Below are positions 26,615 through 35,612 of a DNA stretch of 64,000 nt, in pieces. Source of the stretch: an uncultured Pelagibacteraceae bacterium (GTDB lineage Bacteria > Pseudomonadota > Alphaproteobacteria > Pelagibacterales > Pelagibacteraceae). The translations under genes were made by a program, and so were the position numbers. Below the pieces are notes generated by a model, which did no database searches, was not told where the DNA came from, and was given only the letters and a program-made list of their open reading frames with translations. Numbering within the stretch: position 1 is the stretch's first letter; every line of letters starts with the position of its first letter. The stretch spans positions 39,617 to 103,616 of the forward strand of contig CACCYQ010000001.1 in the NCBI GenBank assembly GCA_902550285.1, read 5' to 3'.

Positions 26615-29095
26615 ATGAATCAGAAAAAGTTTTACAGAGATTTAAAATTTGGGGTTCTAAAACCAAAAATATTTATAATTTTATTTTGCTTATTTTTTTC
26701 ATCACTAGCTTTTGCAGCAGCCTTATCTGTAACATGGTTAGAAAGACATATGGGTCCAAACCCAGGAGGTGCATGTTCAACTCATGATGGACTAGCTATA
26801 AACAAAGATGGCGCAGAGGATCCGCAAGATATTGCTTTCAGTAATGATGGTTTGCAATATTTTACTGGTAATGAATTGATGCAAAGTCCTAATGGATACG
26901 ATATTACAATGTATAGATTAGAGACTCCTTATGATCTTAATACAATGCGAAATGACTGCTCACAGGATAGATTTGATTTATTGTCAATTGCTGGTGATGG
27001 TGGGGCTCCGGGCGTTGTAGGTGGAGGCAATAATTCCGTTTGGACCAAAATCTATGATATGGAGTTTAGTACAAGTGGAGATAAAATATTTTTAGTTAAT
27101 GGTCCATCATATTTAATGCAGTTTTCCCTAACTACGCCTTTTGATTTAAAAACAGCAACATTTGATCTTTATCAAGATTTAGACCCAAATTATGGAAGTG
27201 TTGCTTTTAATCGTGATGGAACAAAAATGTTTTGGCTAGAGCAGGCTGCAGATGCAACAAAAGTAAGAACCTATGATTTAGGTTCACCATTTGATATTAC
27301 ATCATATACTTTAGTTCACACACTTGATCTTTCAAGCACAGAATTAAATAGTGCTGATGGCAGTCAATATGCTGAAGATATGAATTTTAATGATACCGGT
27401 AGTGCCTTTTACATATTAATTAATGATGATGAAGATGAAAGTCTTACAGCTATATATCAATTTAGTTTAGAAAAAAACTACGATATGTCTACTGCAAGTT
27501 TAATAGGTAGTAAAATAATTCTTTTTGATGGAGATGCTGGTATTGCAAAAGGTTTTGCATTTGGTCTTGGAGGTATGAAACTTTTTGTAACAGATTTGCT
27601 AACAGGTGATTTGGCAACAGTTGATAGAACTAATGTATATCAATTAGAATGTCCTTATGGAATAGCTCAATGTACATCAGATCCAACTTCTTCTGTTGGT
27701 TCTCAAGTTGAATTATCAAAACAAAACATAAGTTTAAATGTTTCAACTATTTTTAAAAGATTTGAGTGGATAAAAAGAAATAGAAATAGCAATAACCTTA
27801 ATAATCTTAATGTTTCCATCAAATTCGACAACCCAATGTTAAATTACTGGGTTAAAAAACTTCCTACTAAAATAGTTTCAATTAATGGCCCAGCGGAAAA
27901 TGGTCAGTCTATAACCATTGGTAGTGAAAATAAAAATAGTAACAACTTAAATAATTTTACCACTACCATTAAATCAGATAACCCGATGTTAAGTTCTTGG
28001 ATGAATAAACTTCCAGAAAATATAGCTGTACTTAAGGTATCTCTTAAAGAGAAGTTAGGTAAATATAAAAAAAGTAATTGGTCATATTGGAGCCTAGGAG
28101 ATTTATCTATAAATAATTATGACAAACATGGCTTTGAAAAAGCCAAAGACATTAAATCGGAAGGTTTAACGTTTGGTGCTGATAGAAAATTCGGAGATAA
28201 TAAATTTTTAGGTTTGGCTTTAAGATATGGAGGCAATAAATCAAACATCAGCGACTCACAGCAAAAAACCGATATGGAGTCTTTAACTTTAAATATTTAT
28301 GGAATTATCCCAGTAAATGAGGATAAATATATTAATGCTGTGGTAGGTTTAAGTGCCTTAAGATTTGATAATAAATATTTAGATAAATTATCAGGAGAAA
28401 GAAATGGAAAGCAAGCTTTTACATCAATAAATTATAGAACCAAAAATACTTATGGCAAGTTCAATATAACTCCTACCGGAAAATTAACTTATGGAGTAAC
28501 ACGCTTATCTAAATTTACAGATTTTATAAGCAATACAATCGATTCTCCAGCTAGAAATATTATATATGCAGAGGATACATTTGAGAGTGGAGAATTCTCT
28601 GCTGGTTTTTTATTTGAAATGGATAAAATGGAAGACGAAGATGGAGGAACCTTTCAACCAATGGGTGGAATAGAAATTCTTTATGATTTAACTCCTGACA
28701 TTAATTATAAATATAACTATGAAGGTTCAACCGCAGTTAATAAAGACACAATTTTAGGAAAATATTCAAGAAGAAGTTTAAAAACAGAAATTGGTTTTGA
28801 AAAGGTATATTCAAATGGTTTTACTGTATCTCCAATTTATGAACGAATTATTAGTTTGAATAATGACAAAGGAAAAAATCTTTATATAGAGAGATTTATA
28901 GTTAAACTTAGCAGATCAAATGAAGAGAATAATAGTGAGTTTGTATTTAATTTTAATCCAATAGAAAACAATCAAACAAACCTTAATTATAAAAAAACTA
29001 TAAATGGTTATAATGTAGTCGTTAGCTCAAATTACAGCTCTAATAATCAAATTCCTGAATATGGTGCAAACATAGAAGTTTCTAATACTTTCTAG
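26615..29095 (+). CDS. Autotransporter-like protein with predicted beta-propeller passenger and C-terminal barrel (paralog 2)
   Basis: 826 residues, the largest of three paralogs. The N-terminal region has a positively charged start and a hydrophobic stretch ending in LAFAAALS, read as a signal peptide. Propeller-like repeats follow to about residue 345, with C346 and C353 closing that part. The linker contains FEWIKRN and is longer than in the paralogs because a 33-residue unit beginning NSNNLNN occurs twice, 50 residues apart. The barrel starts near NWSYWSLGD (W489) and ends SNTF. Surface display by the autotransporter route is likely; ligand and role are unknown. Confidence 0.75.
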   Translation: MNQKKFYRDLKFGVLKPKIFIILFCLFFSSLAFAAALSVTWLERHMGPNPGGACSTHDGLAINKDGAEDPQDIAFSNDGLQYFTGNELMQSPNGYDITMYRLETPYDLNTMRNDCSQDRFDLLSIAGDGGAPGVVGGGNNSVWTKIYDMEFSTSGDKIFLVNGPSYLMQFSLTTPFDLKTATFDLYQDLDPNYGSVAFNRDGTKMFWLEQAADATKVRTYDLGSPFDITSYTLVHTLDLSSTELNSADGSQYAEDMNFNDTGSAFYILINDDEDESLTAIYQFSLEKNYDMSTASLIGSKIILFDGDAGIAKGFAFGLGGMKLFVTDLLTGDLATVDRTNVYQLECPYGIAQCTSDPTSSVGSQVELSKQNISLNVSTIFKRFEWIKRNRNSNNLNNLNVSIKFDNPMLNYWVKKLPTKIVSINGPAENGQSITIGSENKNSNNLNNFTTTIKSDNPMLSSWMNKLPENIAVLKVSLKEKLGKYKKSNWSYWSLGDLSINNYDKHGFEKAKDIKSEGLTFGADRKFGDNKFLGLALRYGGNKSNISDSQQKTDMESLTLNIYGIIPVNEDKYINAVVGLSALRFDNKYLDKLSGERNGKQAFTSINYRTKNTYGKFNITPTGKLTYGVTRLSKFTDFISNTIDSPARNIIYAEDTFESGEFSAGFLFEMDKMEDEDGGTFQPMGGIEILYDLTPDINYKYNYEGSTAVNKDTILGKYSRRSLKTEIGFEKVYSNGFTVSPIYERIISLNNDKGKNLYIERFIVKLSRSNEENNSEFVFNFNPIENNQTNLNYKKTINGYNVVVSSNYSSNNQIPEYGANIEVSNTF
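27785..28010 (+). repeat. Tandem duplication in the linker of paralog 2
   Basis: Segments starting at 27785 and 27935 both encode NSNNLNN, then a strand-like stretch, then DNPML, a tryptophan and KLP. The period is exactly 150 bases (50 residues); about the first 33 residues of each unit match. Paralogs 1 and 3 have one copy. Confidence 0.7.
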
Positions 29096-29118
29096 TAGAT
29101 TTAGAAGAGTTTTTGTAA

Positions 29119-29178
29119 AAAAAAATTATCCACATACCCGATTATGGTGTAAGCGTAGAAGTTTCTAGTAGATTTTAG
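29119..29178 (+). pseudogene. C-terminal remnant of a fourth barrel paralog
   Basis: The frame reads ...HIPDYGVSVEVSSRF-stop (stop 29176-29178), which corresponds to the last strand of paralog 3 (IPNYGARIEVSSTF) and paralog 2 (IPEYGANIEVSNTF). The match continues past the stop: TAGTATACT follows here and after the stop of paralog 3 at 31291. An upstream in-frame stop at 29116-29118 cuts it off. It is best explained as the scar of a deleted or recombined tandem gene copy. Confidence 0.8.
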
Positions 29179-29214
29179 TATACTATTCAGAATGTGTGGG
29201 AAGGTTAGTTAAAT

Positions 29215-31293
29215 CTGAGAGATTTTAAAAAGTTTTTTTGTATTGTATTAATAAGTCAAGTTTTATTTTTTTCTAAAACTTTAGCAGCACCTACATTGGT
29301 TGATAGTTTTAGCGTAAACTCTGAAGAAACAACACCAAATGGATTATCATTTAACAATGATGGTACCAAGATGTTTATCGTTGGTCATCAAGGTGATGAT
29401 GTTAATGAATATACATTATCTACAGGTTTTGATCTCTCTACCGCCACTTTTGTAGATAGTTTTGATGTAAGCTCTGAAGATGATGACGCAAGACATGCAC
29501 AATTTAACCAGAATGGAACCAAAATGTTTGTTTTAGGTAAAGAAAATGACAGAGTTTGTGAATATACATTAGACACAGGCTTTGATGTCTCTACCGCCAC
29601 TTTTGTAGACTGTGCTAGTGTTTCTGAAGAGGGTCAACCAGATGAATTAGAATTTAGTCCAGATGGAACTAAGATGTTTGTTGTTGGTGAGTCAGGAGAT
29701 GATATTAATGAATATACATTAAGTACAGGCTTTGATGTCTCTACCGCCACTTTTGTAGATAGTTTTAGTGTAAGATCTGAAGAGAATGTGCCAATGGGAT
29801 TAGCATTTACCTATGATGGTACCAAGATGTTTGTTACAGGCTGGCAAAATGACACTATTATTGAATATAAATTAAGTACAGCCTTTGATGTCTCTACCGC
29901 CACTCTTGTAAATAGTTATGCTATACCCGATAGTGTTGAAAACAAACCACAAGGTTTAACTTTTAGTTCAGATGGATCTAAGATGTTCCTTCTGGGTAGA
30001 GAAAATAATAAAGTTTATGAATATACCTTAACTTGTTACTACGGTGTTATTAATTGTATGGATCCAACATCTGATAAAGATGATGTAGCATCTGTTGAAG
30101 TGCAAACTGAATCTGCAAAACAGCTTATACAGCACACTACCTATCCAGTATTAAATCGTATGGAATGGTTAAGAAGAAATAGCAATAGTGCTAATTTGAC
30201 TAATCAAAATATTAAATTTCAGTTTTCAAATGAAATTTTAGCATCATTATCAAATTTAATAATACCAACTTCTTTGAGCAGTAATAATTCCTCAACAGCT
30301 GAACTTCAGTCTAGTGGTAATTGGTCATACTGGAGTGAGGGAACTATTAGTGTTGGGAAAGTAGGAGATTCTATTTCTTCTTCAGCAAAAAACATAAACA
30401 CTACTGCAATTACAATTGGTGCAGACAAAAAAACTGATAATGGCAGAATGTTTGGTGCAGCTTTAAGATTTGGAAATGATGATATTGATTTTGGTAATGT
30501 AAAAAATTCTTTGGGTATAGACGCTGTTAGTTTAACACTATATGAAACTCGTCCACACGGAGAAGGTAAATTTATAGACAGTTTAATAGGAATAGGTACA
30601 TTTAAAACAGATATTAAAAATGCAGTTGGATCAAGCTCAACAGAAGGTAAAAGAGATGGCAATCAAATATTTAGTTCATTTAAAATTCGAGAAACATTTA
30701 AACAAAATGAGTTAAATATTACACCAAAAATAAAACTTGATCTTGGATTTACATCTCTCTCGGATTATAGCGAAAGTGGATCTACAAATTTAAAATTTGA
30801 TAAACAAAATATAGGTACCATAATAGCTTCTATAGGTGGTGCAGTAGATAATAGTAGTAATTTAAGAAATGGTACCTTTAAACCTTATTTTGAATATGAT
30901 TATTTTCTAGATATTAGTCCTTCATCTGAACAAAAAATATCGTACATATCTGATACAAGCTCGACTTATACATTGACTAATATAAATAGTTCAACGCATA
31001 ATTTTAAAAGCAAACTTGGTTTTGACTACATAACAAATACAGGCTGGGATATTACTTCTAGTTATCAACGAACCCAAAGTAAAGAAAATGGTTATAGTGA
31101 TGCTTTATATTTTGGAGCTAATTACATCTCGCGAAAAAATACAGAATACGCTATGTTTTTAGATAACAACAAAGCCTTTTTAAATTATAAAAGAAACATT
31201 AATGGGTTTGATATCTCATTTGGTTCAAATTATAGCTTGATGAGCCAAATACCTAATTATGGAGCAAGAATAGAAGTTTCAAGTACGTTCTAG
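29215..31293 (+). CDS. Autotransporter-like protein with beta-propeller passenger (paralog 3), likely non-ATG start
   Basis: The frame is open back to 29209 and encodes a convincing signal peptide (RDFKKFFCIVLISQVLF ... TLAAP), yet contains no ATG or GTG; the TTG at 29296 would remove the signal. I place the start at CTG 29215, ten bases after GGGAAGG. That gives 692 residues. Five blades with a 50-51 residue period carry near-identical DNA. C274 and C281 close the propeller, MEWLRRN and NLTNQNIKF form the linker, and the barrel runs from W370 (WSYWSEG) to the final F. Start loss or pseudogene decay are alternatives. Confidence 0.7.
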   Translation: MRDFKKFFCIVLISQVLFFSKTLAAPTLVDSFSVNSEETTPNGLSFNNDGTKMFIVGHQGDDVNEYTLSTGFDLSTATFVDSFDVSSEDDDARHAQFNQNGTKMFVLGKENDRVCEYTLDTGFDVSTATFVDCASVSEEGQPDELEFSPDGTKMFVVGESGDDINEYTLSTGFDVSTATFVDSFSVRSEENVPMGLAFTYDGTKMFVTGWQNDTIIEYKLSTAFDVSTATLVNSYAIPDSVENKPQGLTFSSDGSKMFLLGRENNKVYEYTLTCYYGVINCMDPTSDKDDVASVEVQTESAKQLIQHTTYPVLNRMEWLRRNSNSANLTNQNIKFQFSNEILASLSNLIIPTSLSSNNSSTAELQSSGNWSYWSEGTISVGKVGDSISSSAKNINTTAITIGADKKTDNGRMFGAALRFGNDDIDFGNVKNSLGIDAVSLTLYETRPHGEGKFIDSLIGIGTFKTDIKNAVGSSSTEGKRDGNQIFSSFKIRETFKQNELNITPKIKLDLGFTSLSDYSESGSTNLKFDKQNIGTIIASIGGAVDNSSNLRNGTFKPYFEYDYFLDISPSSEQKISYISDTSSTYTLTNINSSTHNFKSKLGFDYITNTGWDITSSYQRTQSKENGYSDALYFGANYISRKNTEYAMFLDNNKAFLNYKRNINGFDISFGSNYSLMSQIPNYGARIEVSSTF
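29296..30030 (+). repeat. Near-identical propeller-blade repeats, period 150-153 bases
   Basis: CCGCCAC within the shared sequence TCTCTACCGCCACTYTTGTA recurs at 29441, 29594, 29744 and 29897, i.e. at intervals of 153, 150 and 153 bases. Each unit encodes a GTKMF strand, a YTLSTGFDVSTATFVDSF-like strand and an acidic turn. The DNA similarity between blades is much greater than in paralogs 1 and 2, suggesting recent internal duplication or gene conversion. Confidence 0.85.
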
Positions 31294-31310
31294 TATACTC
31301 TTATTTAAAA

Positions 31311-32033
31311 ATGAGAATATTAATTCTACAGCATATCAAAATAGAAGATCCTGGTTTTATAAAAGATTTAATGATCAAGGACGGAGCAAAATTAACAAAA
31401 ATAGAATTAGATGAAGGTGAAAAAATTCCAAGTGATCTTTCAAAGTTTGATGCTATGTTTTGTATGGGTGGACCCATGGATACTTGGATGGAAAAAGAAC
31501 ATCCTTGGTTAATTGATGAAAAAAAAGCAATAAAAGAATTTGTTGTAGGTTTAAAAAAACCTTATTTAGGTTTTTGTCTTGGCTGCCAGTTACTTGGAGA
31601 AGTAGTTGGTGGAATAGTTGTTAAGTCAAATATTCCAGAAATAGGAATGTTAAATATTAGTTTTTCTAATAACAAAAACAATGATGCTTTATTTTCAAAG
31701 TTTCCAGATGAAATTACTTCTTTGCAATGGCATTCTTATGAGGTTCAAGGTTTAGAAAATAATAAAGATGTAACTCACTTAGCTTCATCTCCTGAAACAA
31801 AATATCAAATTTTTAAATATCAAAATCATGCATATGGAATTCAGTTTCATATTGAAGTTAAAGATACAACAGTTGGAGAGTGGGGATGCGTGCCAGAATA
31901 TAAATCCGCATTAGAAAAACAATTAGGAGAAGGAGCATTAGATAAATTTGAGAAAGACTCTCAAAAGCACATGCCCAGTATGAACCAATATTCTAAAATT
32001 TTGTACGAAAACTTCAAAAAACTGGTCAAATAA
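31311..32033 (+). CDS. Class I glutamine amidotransferase
   Basis: 240 residues. The catalytic triad is visible as C89 (GFCLGCQ), H180 and E182 (QFHIE). The protein resembles GMP-synthase-like stand-alone GATase1 domains with no fused synthetase. It hydrolyses glutamine or a gamma-glutamyl amide. It stands 17 bases after paralog 3 and 60 bases before the ABC importer, so it may belong to amino acid or polyamine metabolism; this is inference. Confidence 0.82.
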   Translation: MRILILQHIKIEDPGFIKDLMIKDGAKLTKIELDEGEKIPSDLSKFDAMFCMGGPMDTWMEKEHPWLIDEKKAIKEFVVGLKKPYLGFCLGCQLLGEVVGGIVVKSNIPEIGMLNISFSNNKNNDALFSKFPDEITSLQWHSYEVQGLENNKDVTHLASSPETKYQIFKYQNHAYGIQFHIEVKDTTVGEWGCVPEYKSALEKQLGEGALDKFEKDSQKHMPSMNQYSKILYENFKKLVK

Positions 32034-32093
32034 TACTTCTTTTGTTTCTCTTATTATTAAGCTAAATTTTTAAAAAAATAATTAGGAGGGGAA

Positions 32094-33653
32094 ATGAAAC
32101 CTAAAAATTTGCTAAGAACTTTTTTGGCATTTTTATTGGTTTTTGCATCTACACAAGCATTTGCAAAAACTATCAAATGGTCTATGCAAGGTGATAGCTT
32201 AACGCTAGATCCTCACGGACAAAATGAAGGTCCAACTACTCAAGTATCAAGACAAATTTATGAAGCTTTAGTTACTAGAGGCCTTGATATGTCTATTGGA
32301 CCACAACTTGCAACAAAATGGAAAGCGGTAGATCCAAACACTTGGTATTTCTTTTTAAGAGAAGATGTGAAGTTTTCTAATGGACAAAAAATGACATCAG
32401 AAGATGTTGTATTTAGTATATTAAGAGCAAAACAACCTACATCAGATTTTAAAGAATACATTAGCACCATCTCAGGTGTTAAAGCAATTGATGATTATAC
32501 TGTTCAAATTAAAACAAGTAAGCCGAACCCAATTCTATTAAACCAATTGTCGAACATTTTTATCATGTCTAAACAATGGTCAACAGACAACTTTGTAATA
32601 GCTCCACAAAACTGGGACGCTGGACAAGAAACTTATGCTGCGACAAACGCAATGGGAACAGGTCCATTTAAAATTACTTTAAGAGAACCAAATACTAAAA
32701 CAGTTTTCAAAAAGAATGGTAAATGGTGGGGCAATGTAGAACACAACATAACTGAAATACAATTACTTCCAATTAAGAATGCTGCAACTAGAGTTGCTGC
32801 TTTGTTATCTGGAGAAATTGATATAGTTACTGATGCTCCTGTTCAAGATTTGGCTCGTATTACTGCTTCTGCTGGACATAAAGTAGAAAGCACACCACAA
32901 ATGCGTACAATTTTTCTTGGAATGGACCAAGCTGCTGACAAGTTAAGATCAGGAAATACTGGCGACAATCCATTTAAGAAAAAAGAGGTAAGACAAGCTC
33001 TTTACCAAGCAATTGATATAGAAGCTATCAAGAAAAAAGTTATGAGAGGTTTAAGTGAACCTGCAGGAATTATAACTTTCCCAGGTGTAACTGGTTACAC
33101 TAAGGCACTTGATAAAAGATTACCTTACGATGTTGACGCTGCAAAAAAACTATTAGCGGATGCAGGTTATCCAAATGGTTTTGATGTTGAACTAAGATGT
33201 CCAAATGACAGATATGTAAACGACGAAGCAATTTGTACAGCTGTTGTTGGAATGTTAGGAAAAATAGGTGTTAATGTAAACTTATTTGCTCAAACTAAAA
33301 GTAAACACTTTAAAGAACTAAAAGATGACCAAGGAGACTTTTATATGCTTGGTTGGGGTGTTCCTACTTTAGACAGTCACTACGTGTTCCACTATCTATA
33401 TGAATCTGGCGCAAGCTGGAACAAAGTTAACTTCAGCGATGCCGATGTTGATGCTGCAATTAGAGTGATGGAAGGTGAAGTTGACCTAGATAAAAGAAAT
33501 GCTGCAATAGCTAAAGCTTGGAAAATTGTAAGAGATAACATTGCTTATCTACCTTTACACCACCAAGTAATTTCTTGGGCATCAAAAACAAATGTTAATG
33601 TACCTATAAGACCGAATAATGAACCATTATTCCGTTTTTCTAGCGTAAATTAA
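32094..33653 (+). CDS. ABC transporter substrate-binding protein, family 5 (peptide/nickel/opine type)
   Basis: 519 residues with signal peptide (RTFLAFLLVFAST ... AFA). TLDPHGQNEGPTTQVSRQIYEALV, YFFLREDVKFSNG, MTSEDVVFSI, GTGPFKI and RPNNEPLFRF match the SBP family 5 fold. It captures a peptide, opine, glutathione or similar solute in the periplasm for the permeases and fused ATPase downstream. A strong ribosome binding site (TAGGAGGGG) precedes it. A stem-loop between it and the permease suggests its mRNA is made or kept in excess. Confidence 0.88.
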   Translation: MKPKNLLRTFLAFLLVFASTQAFAKTIKWSMQGDSLTLDPHGQNEGPTTQVSRQIYEALVTRGLDMSIGPQLATKWKAVDPNTWYFFLREDVKFSNGQKMTSEDVVFSILRAKQPTSDFKEYISTISGVKAIDDYTVQIKTSKPNPILLNQLSNIFIMSKQWSTDNFVIAPQNWDAGQETYAATNAMGTGPFKITLREPNTKTVFKKNGKWWGNVEHNITEIQLLPIKNAATRVAALLSGEIDIVTDAPVQDLARITASAGHKVESTPQMRTIFLGMDQAADKLRSGNTGDNPFKKKEVRQALYQAIDIEAIKKKVMRGLSEPAGIITFPGVTGYTKALDKRLPYDVDAAKKLLADAGYPNGFDVELRCPNDRYVNDEAICTAVVGMLGKIGVNVNLFAQTKSKHFKELKDDQGDFYMLGWGVPTLDSHYVFHYLYESGASWNKVNFSDADVDAAIRVMEGEVDLDKRNAAIAKAWKIVRDNIAYLPLHHQVISWASKTNVNVPIRPNNEPLFRFSSVN

Positions 33654-33662
33654 ATTAATTTT

Positions 33663-33693
33663 TTACAAGCCCTTTTTTAAAAAGGGCTTGTAA
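33663..33693 (+). terminator. Stem-loop after the binding-protein gene (attenuating or mRNA-stabilising)
   Basis: A 14-base arm TTACAAGCCCTTTT (33663-33676) is inverted at 33680-33693 with a three-base loop. No T-run follows, so it is probably not a full terminator. Such hairpins between a periplasmic binding protein and its permease commonly protect the upstream mRNA and lower downstream expression. Confidence 0.7.
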
Positions 33694-33709
33694 CTTAAGC
33701 TTTCATAAA

Positions 33710-34693
33710 TTGATAAAGTATTTTTTAAAACGTCTGTTCCAATCAGTAATGGTAATGCTGATCGTTGCTTTTGTTTCATTTTCACTTTTTACTTTTGTTG
33801 GTGATCCAATTAATAATATGGTTGGAGAAGAAACATCTGATGAAGAAAGATCTGAGCTTAGAGAATCTTTAGGATTAAATGATCCAATATATGTTCAATT
33901 TACAAGATTTGTAATTAATGCTTCAAAAGGTGAATTTGGAATCTCTTATCAATTAAGAAGACCTGTTTCAGAATTAATTACTGAAAGATTACCAGCAACG
34001 ATAGAACTTGTTTTAATTTCTGCTTTAATTGCACTTGTTTCAGGAACTTTGTTAGGAGTTTACACAGGAATAAACCGAAAAGGTTTTTTGAGTGACATTA
34101 TATTAGCAATTTCATTGCTCGGAGTATCACTCCCCACATTTGTAATTGGTATATTATTCATTTATCTTTTTGCCGTAATCTTAGGAGTATTACCTTCTTT
34201 TGGAAGAGGCGAAGTTGTTGATATTGGATTTTGGTCTACGGGTTTTTTAACAATATCTGGATTAAAAGCTATTATTCTTCCTTCTGTAACTCTTAGTCTT
34301 TTTCAAATGACTTACATCATTAGACTTGTCCGAGCAGAAATGATGGAAATATTACAAACAGACTATATTAAGTTCGCAAGAGCAAGAGGAATAAGCGAAA
34401 AAAGCATTCATTATAAACATGCATTAAAAAATGGATTAATACCTGTAATTACTATTGCAGGAATAAATATTGGTACATTAATTGCATTTTCAATAATTAC
34501 AGAAACAGTTTTTCAATGGCCTGGTATGGGGTTTTTATTCATACAAGCTGTTCAATTCGTAGATATACCAATTATGTCTGCATACTTAGTATTTATAGCA
34601 TTCGTTTTTGTAATGATAAATTTCATAGTAGATATTTTGTACTACTTTATTGATCCAAGAATTAGAGTTAAAGCGGAGGCAGTAAGTGGATAA
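33710..34693 (+). CDS. ABC transporter permease, DppB/OppB type
   Basis: 327 residues, six predicted membrane segments. The amphipathic N-terminus is followed by the periplasmic loop (DPINNMVGEETSDEERSELRESLGLNDP). DYIKFARARGISEKSIHYKHALKNGLIPVI is the EAA loop that contacts the ATPase. The start is TTG at 33710; no good ribosome binding site is seen, in keeping with weaker expression after the stem-loop. The next permease overlaps by eight bases. Confidence 0.88.
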   Translation: MIKYFLKRLFQSVMVMLIVAFVSFSLFTFVGDPINNMVGEETSDEERSELRESLGLNDPIYVQFTRFVINASKGEFGISYQLRRPVSELITERLPATIELVLISALIALVSGTLLGVYTGINRKGFLSDIILAISLLGVSLPTFVIGILFIYLFAVILGVLPSFGRGEVVDIGFWSTGFLTISGLKAIILPSVTLSLFQMTYIIRLVRAEMMEILQTDYIKFARARGISEKSIHYKHALKNGLIPVITIAGINIGTLIAFSIITETVFQWPGMGFLFIQAVQFVDIPIMSAYLVFIAFVFVMINFIVDILYYFIDPRIRVKAEAVSG

Positions 34694-35612
34694 TAAAAAT
34701 TTGACATTGATTAATAGAATTAAAGACAGTGACATTTACTTTAGCTTTATAAAATCACCCACAGCTATTGTATCAACTATTATATTAATCATAATTTTCT
34801 TTTGTTCTTTTTTTGTAGAATTTGTAACGCCTTATAATCCATTTGACCCGTCTTCTTTATCTTTAATGGATGCATTTACCCCACCTTCATGGACAGAAGA
34901 TGGCCTTGCTAAATTTATTTTAGGAACTGATGGTCAAGGTAGAGATATGTTAGCAACAATTCTTTATGGATCACGAATTTCTTTAATTGTAGGTTTTTCA
35001 GCAGTTATATTTGCTTTGGTATTAGGAGTGTCATTGGGATTAACAGCAGGATACTTCGGAGGAAAATATGAAATGATTGTCATGAGATTTACCGATGTAC
35101 AATTAACTGTACCAAGTATTTTAATGGCTCTTTTAGTAGATGGGATCGCAAGAGGAATTATTTCAAGAGAATTACATGATGAAATGGCAATTTATGTTTT
35201 AATTTTTGCCATAGGTATTTCTGAATGGCCTCAGTTTGCAAGAGTATCAAGAGCTGCAACTTTGGTTGAAAAAAATAAAGATTATGTTTCCGCATCAACA
35301 ATTATTGGAGTTTCAAATTTAATAATTATGTTTAAACACATCTTGCCAAATATTTTAAGACCAGTTTTAGTAATTGGAACAATAGGACTTGCACTTGCAA
35401 TAATAGCTGAAGCTACATTAAGTTTCTTAGGAGTAGGTGTGCCACCAACAACACCTTCTTTAGGAACATTGATTAGACTTGGTAATGATTTTTTATTCTC
35501 TGGAGAATGGTGGATTACTTTCTTTCCAGCAATTTTTTTAGTTGTTTTAGCATTTTCAATTAATCTTTTAGGAGATTGGATGAGAGATACTCTTAATCCA
35601 AAATTAAATTAA
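34686..35612 (+). CDS. ABC transporter permease, DppC/OppC type
   Basis: 308 residues, six membrane segments. FILGTDGQGRDMLATILYGSRISL is the typical OppC N-terminal motif; DYVSASTIIGVSNLIIMFKHILPNILRPVL is the EAA loop. The start is GTG at 34686, inside the upstream gene, and the stop shares a base with the ATPase gene start. It forms the membrane pore with the OppB-type permease. Confidence 0.88.
   Translation: MDNKNLTLINRIKDSDIYFSFIKSPTAIVSTIILIIIFFCSFFVEFVTPYNPFDPSSLSLMDAFTPPSWTEDGLAKFILGTDGQGRDMLATILYGSRISLIVGFSAVIFALVLGVSLGLTAGYFGGKYEMIVMRFTDVQLTVPSILMALLVDGIARGIISRELHDEMAIYVLIFAIGISEWPQFARVSRAATLVEKNKDYVSASTIIGVSNLIIMFKHILPNILRPVLVIGTIGLALAIIAEATLSFLGVGVPPTTPSLGTLIRLGNDFLFSGEWWITFFPAIFLVVLAFSINLLGDWMRDTLNPKLN

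Noticed and set aside
29296-30030. CRISPR-like regular repeats
   Set aside because: The 150-153 base repeats are in frame and encode propeller blades.
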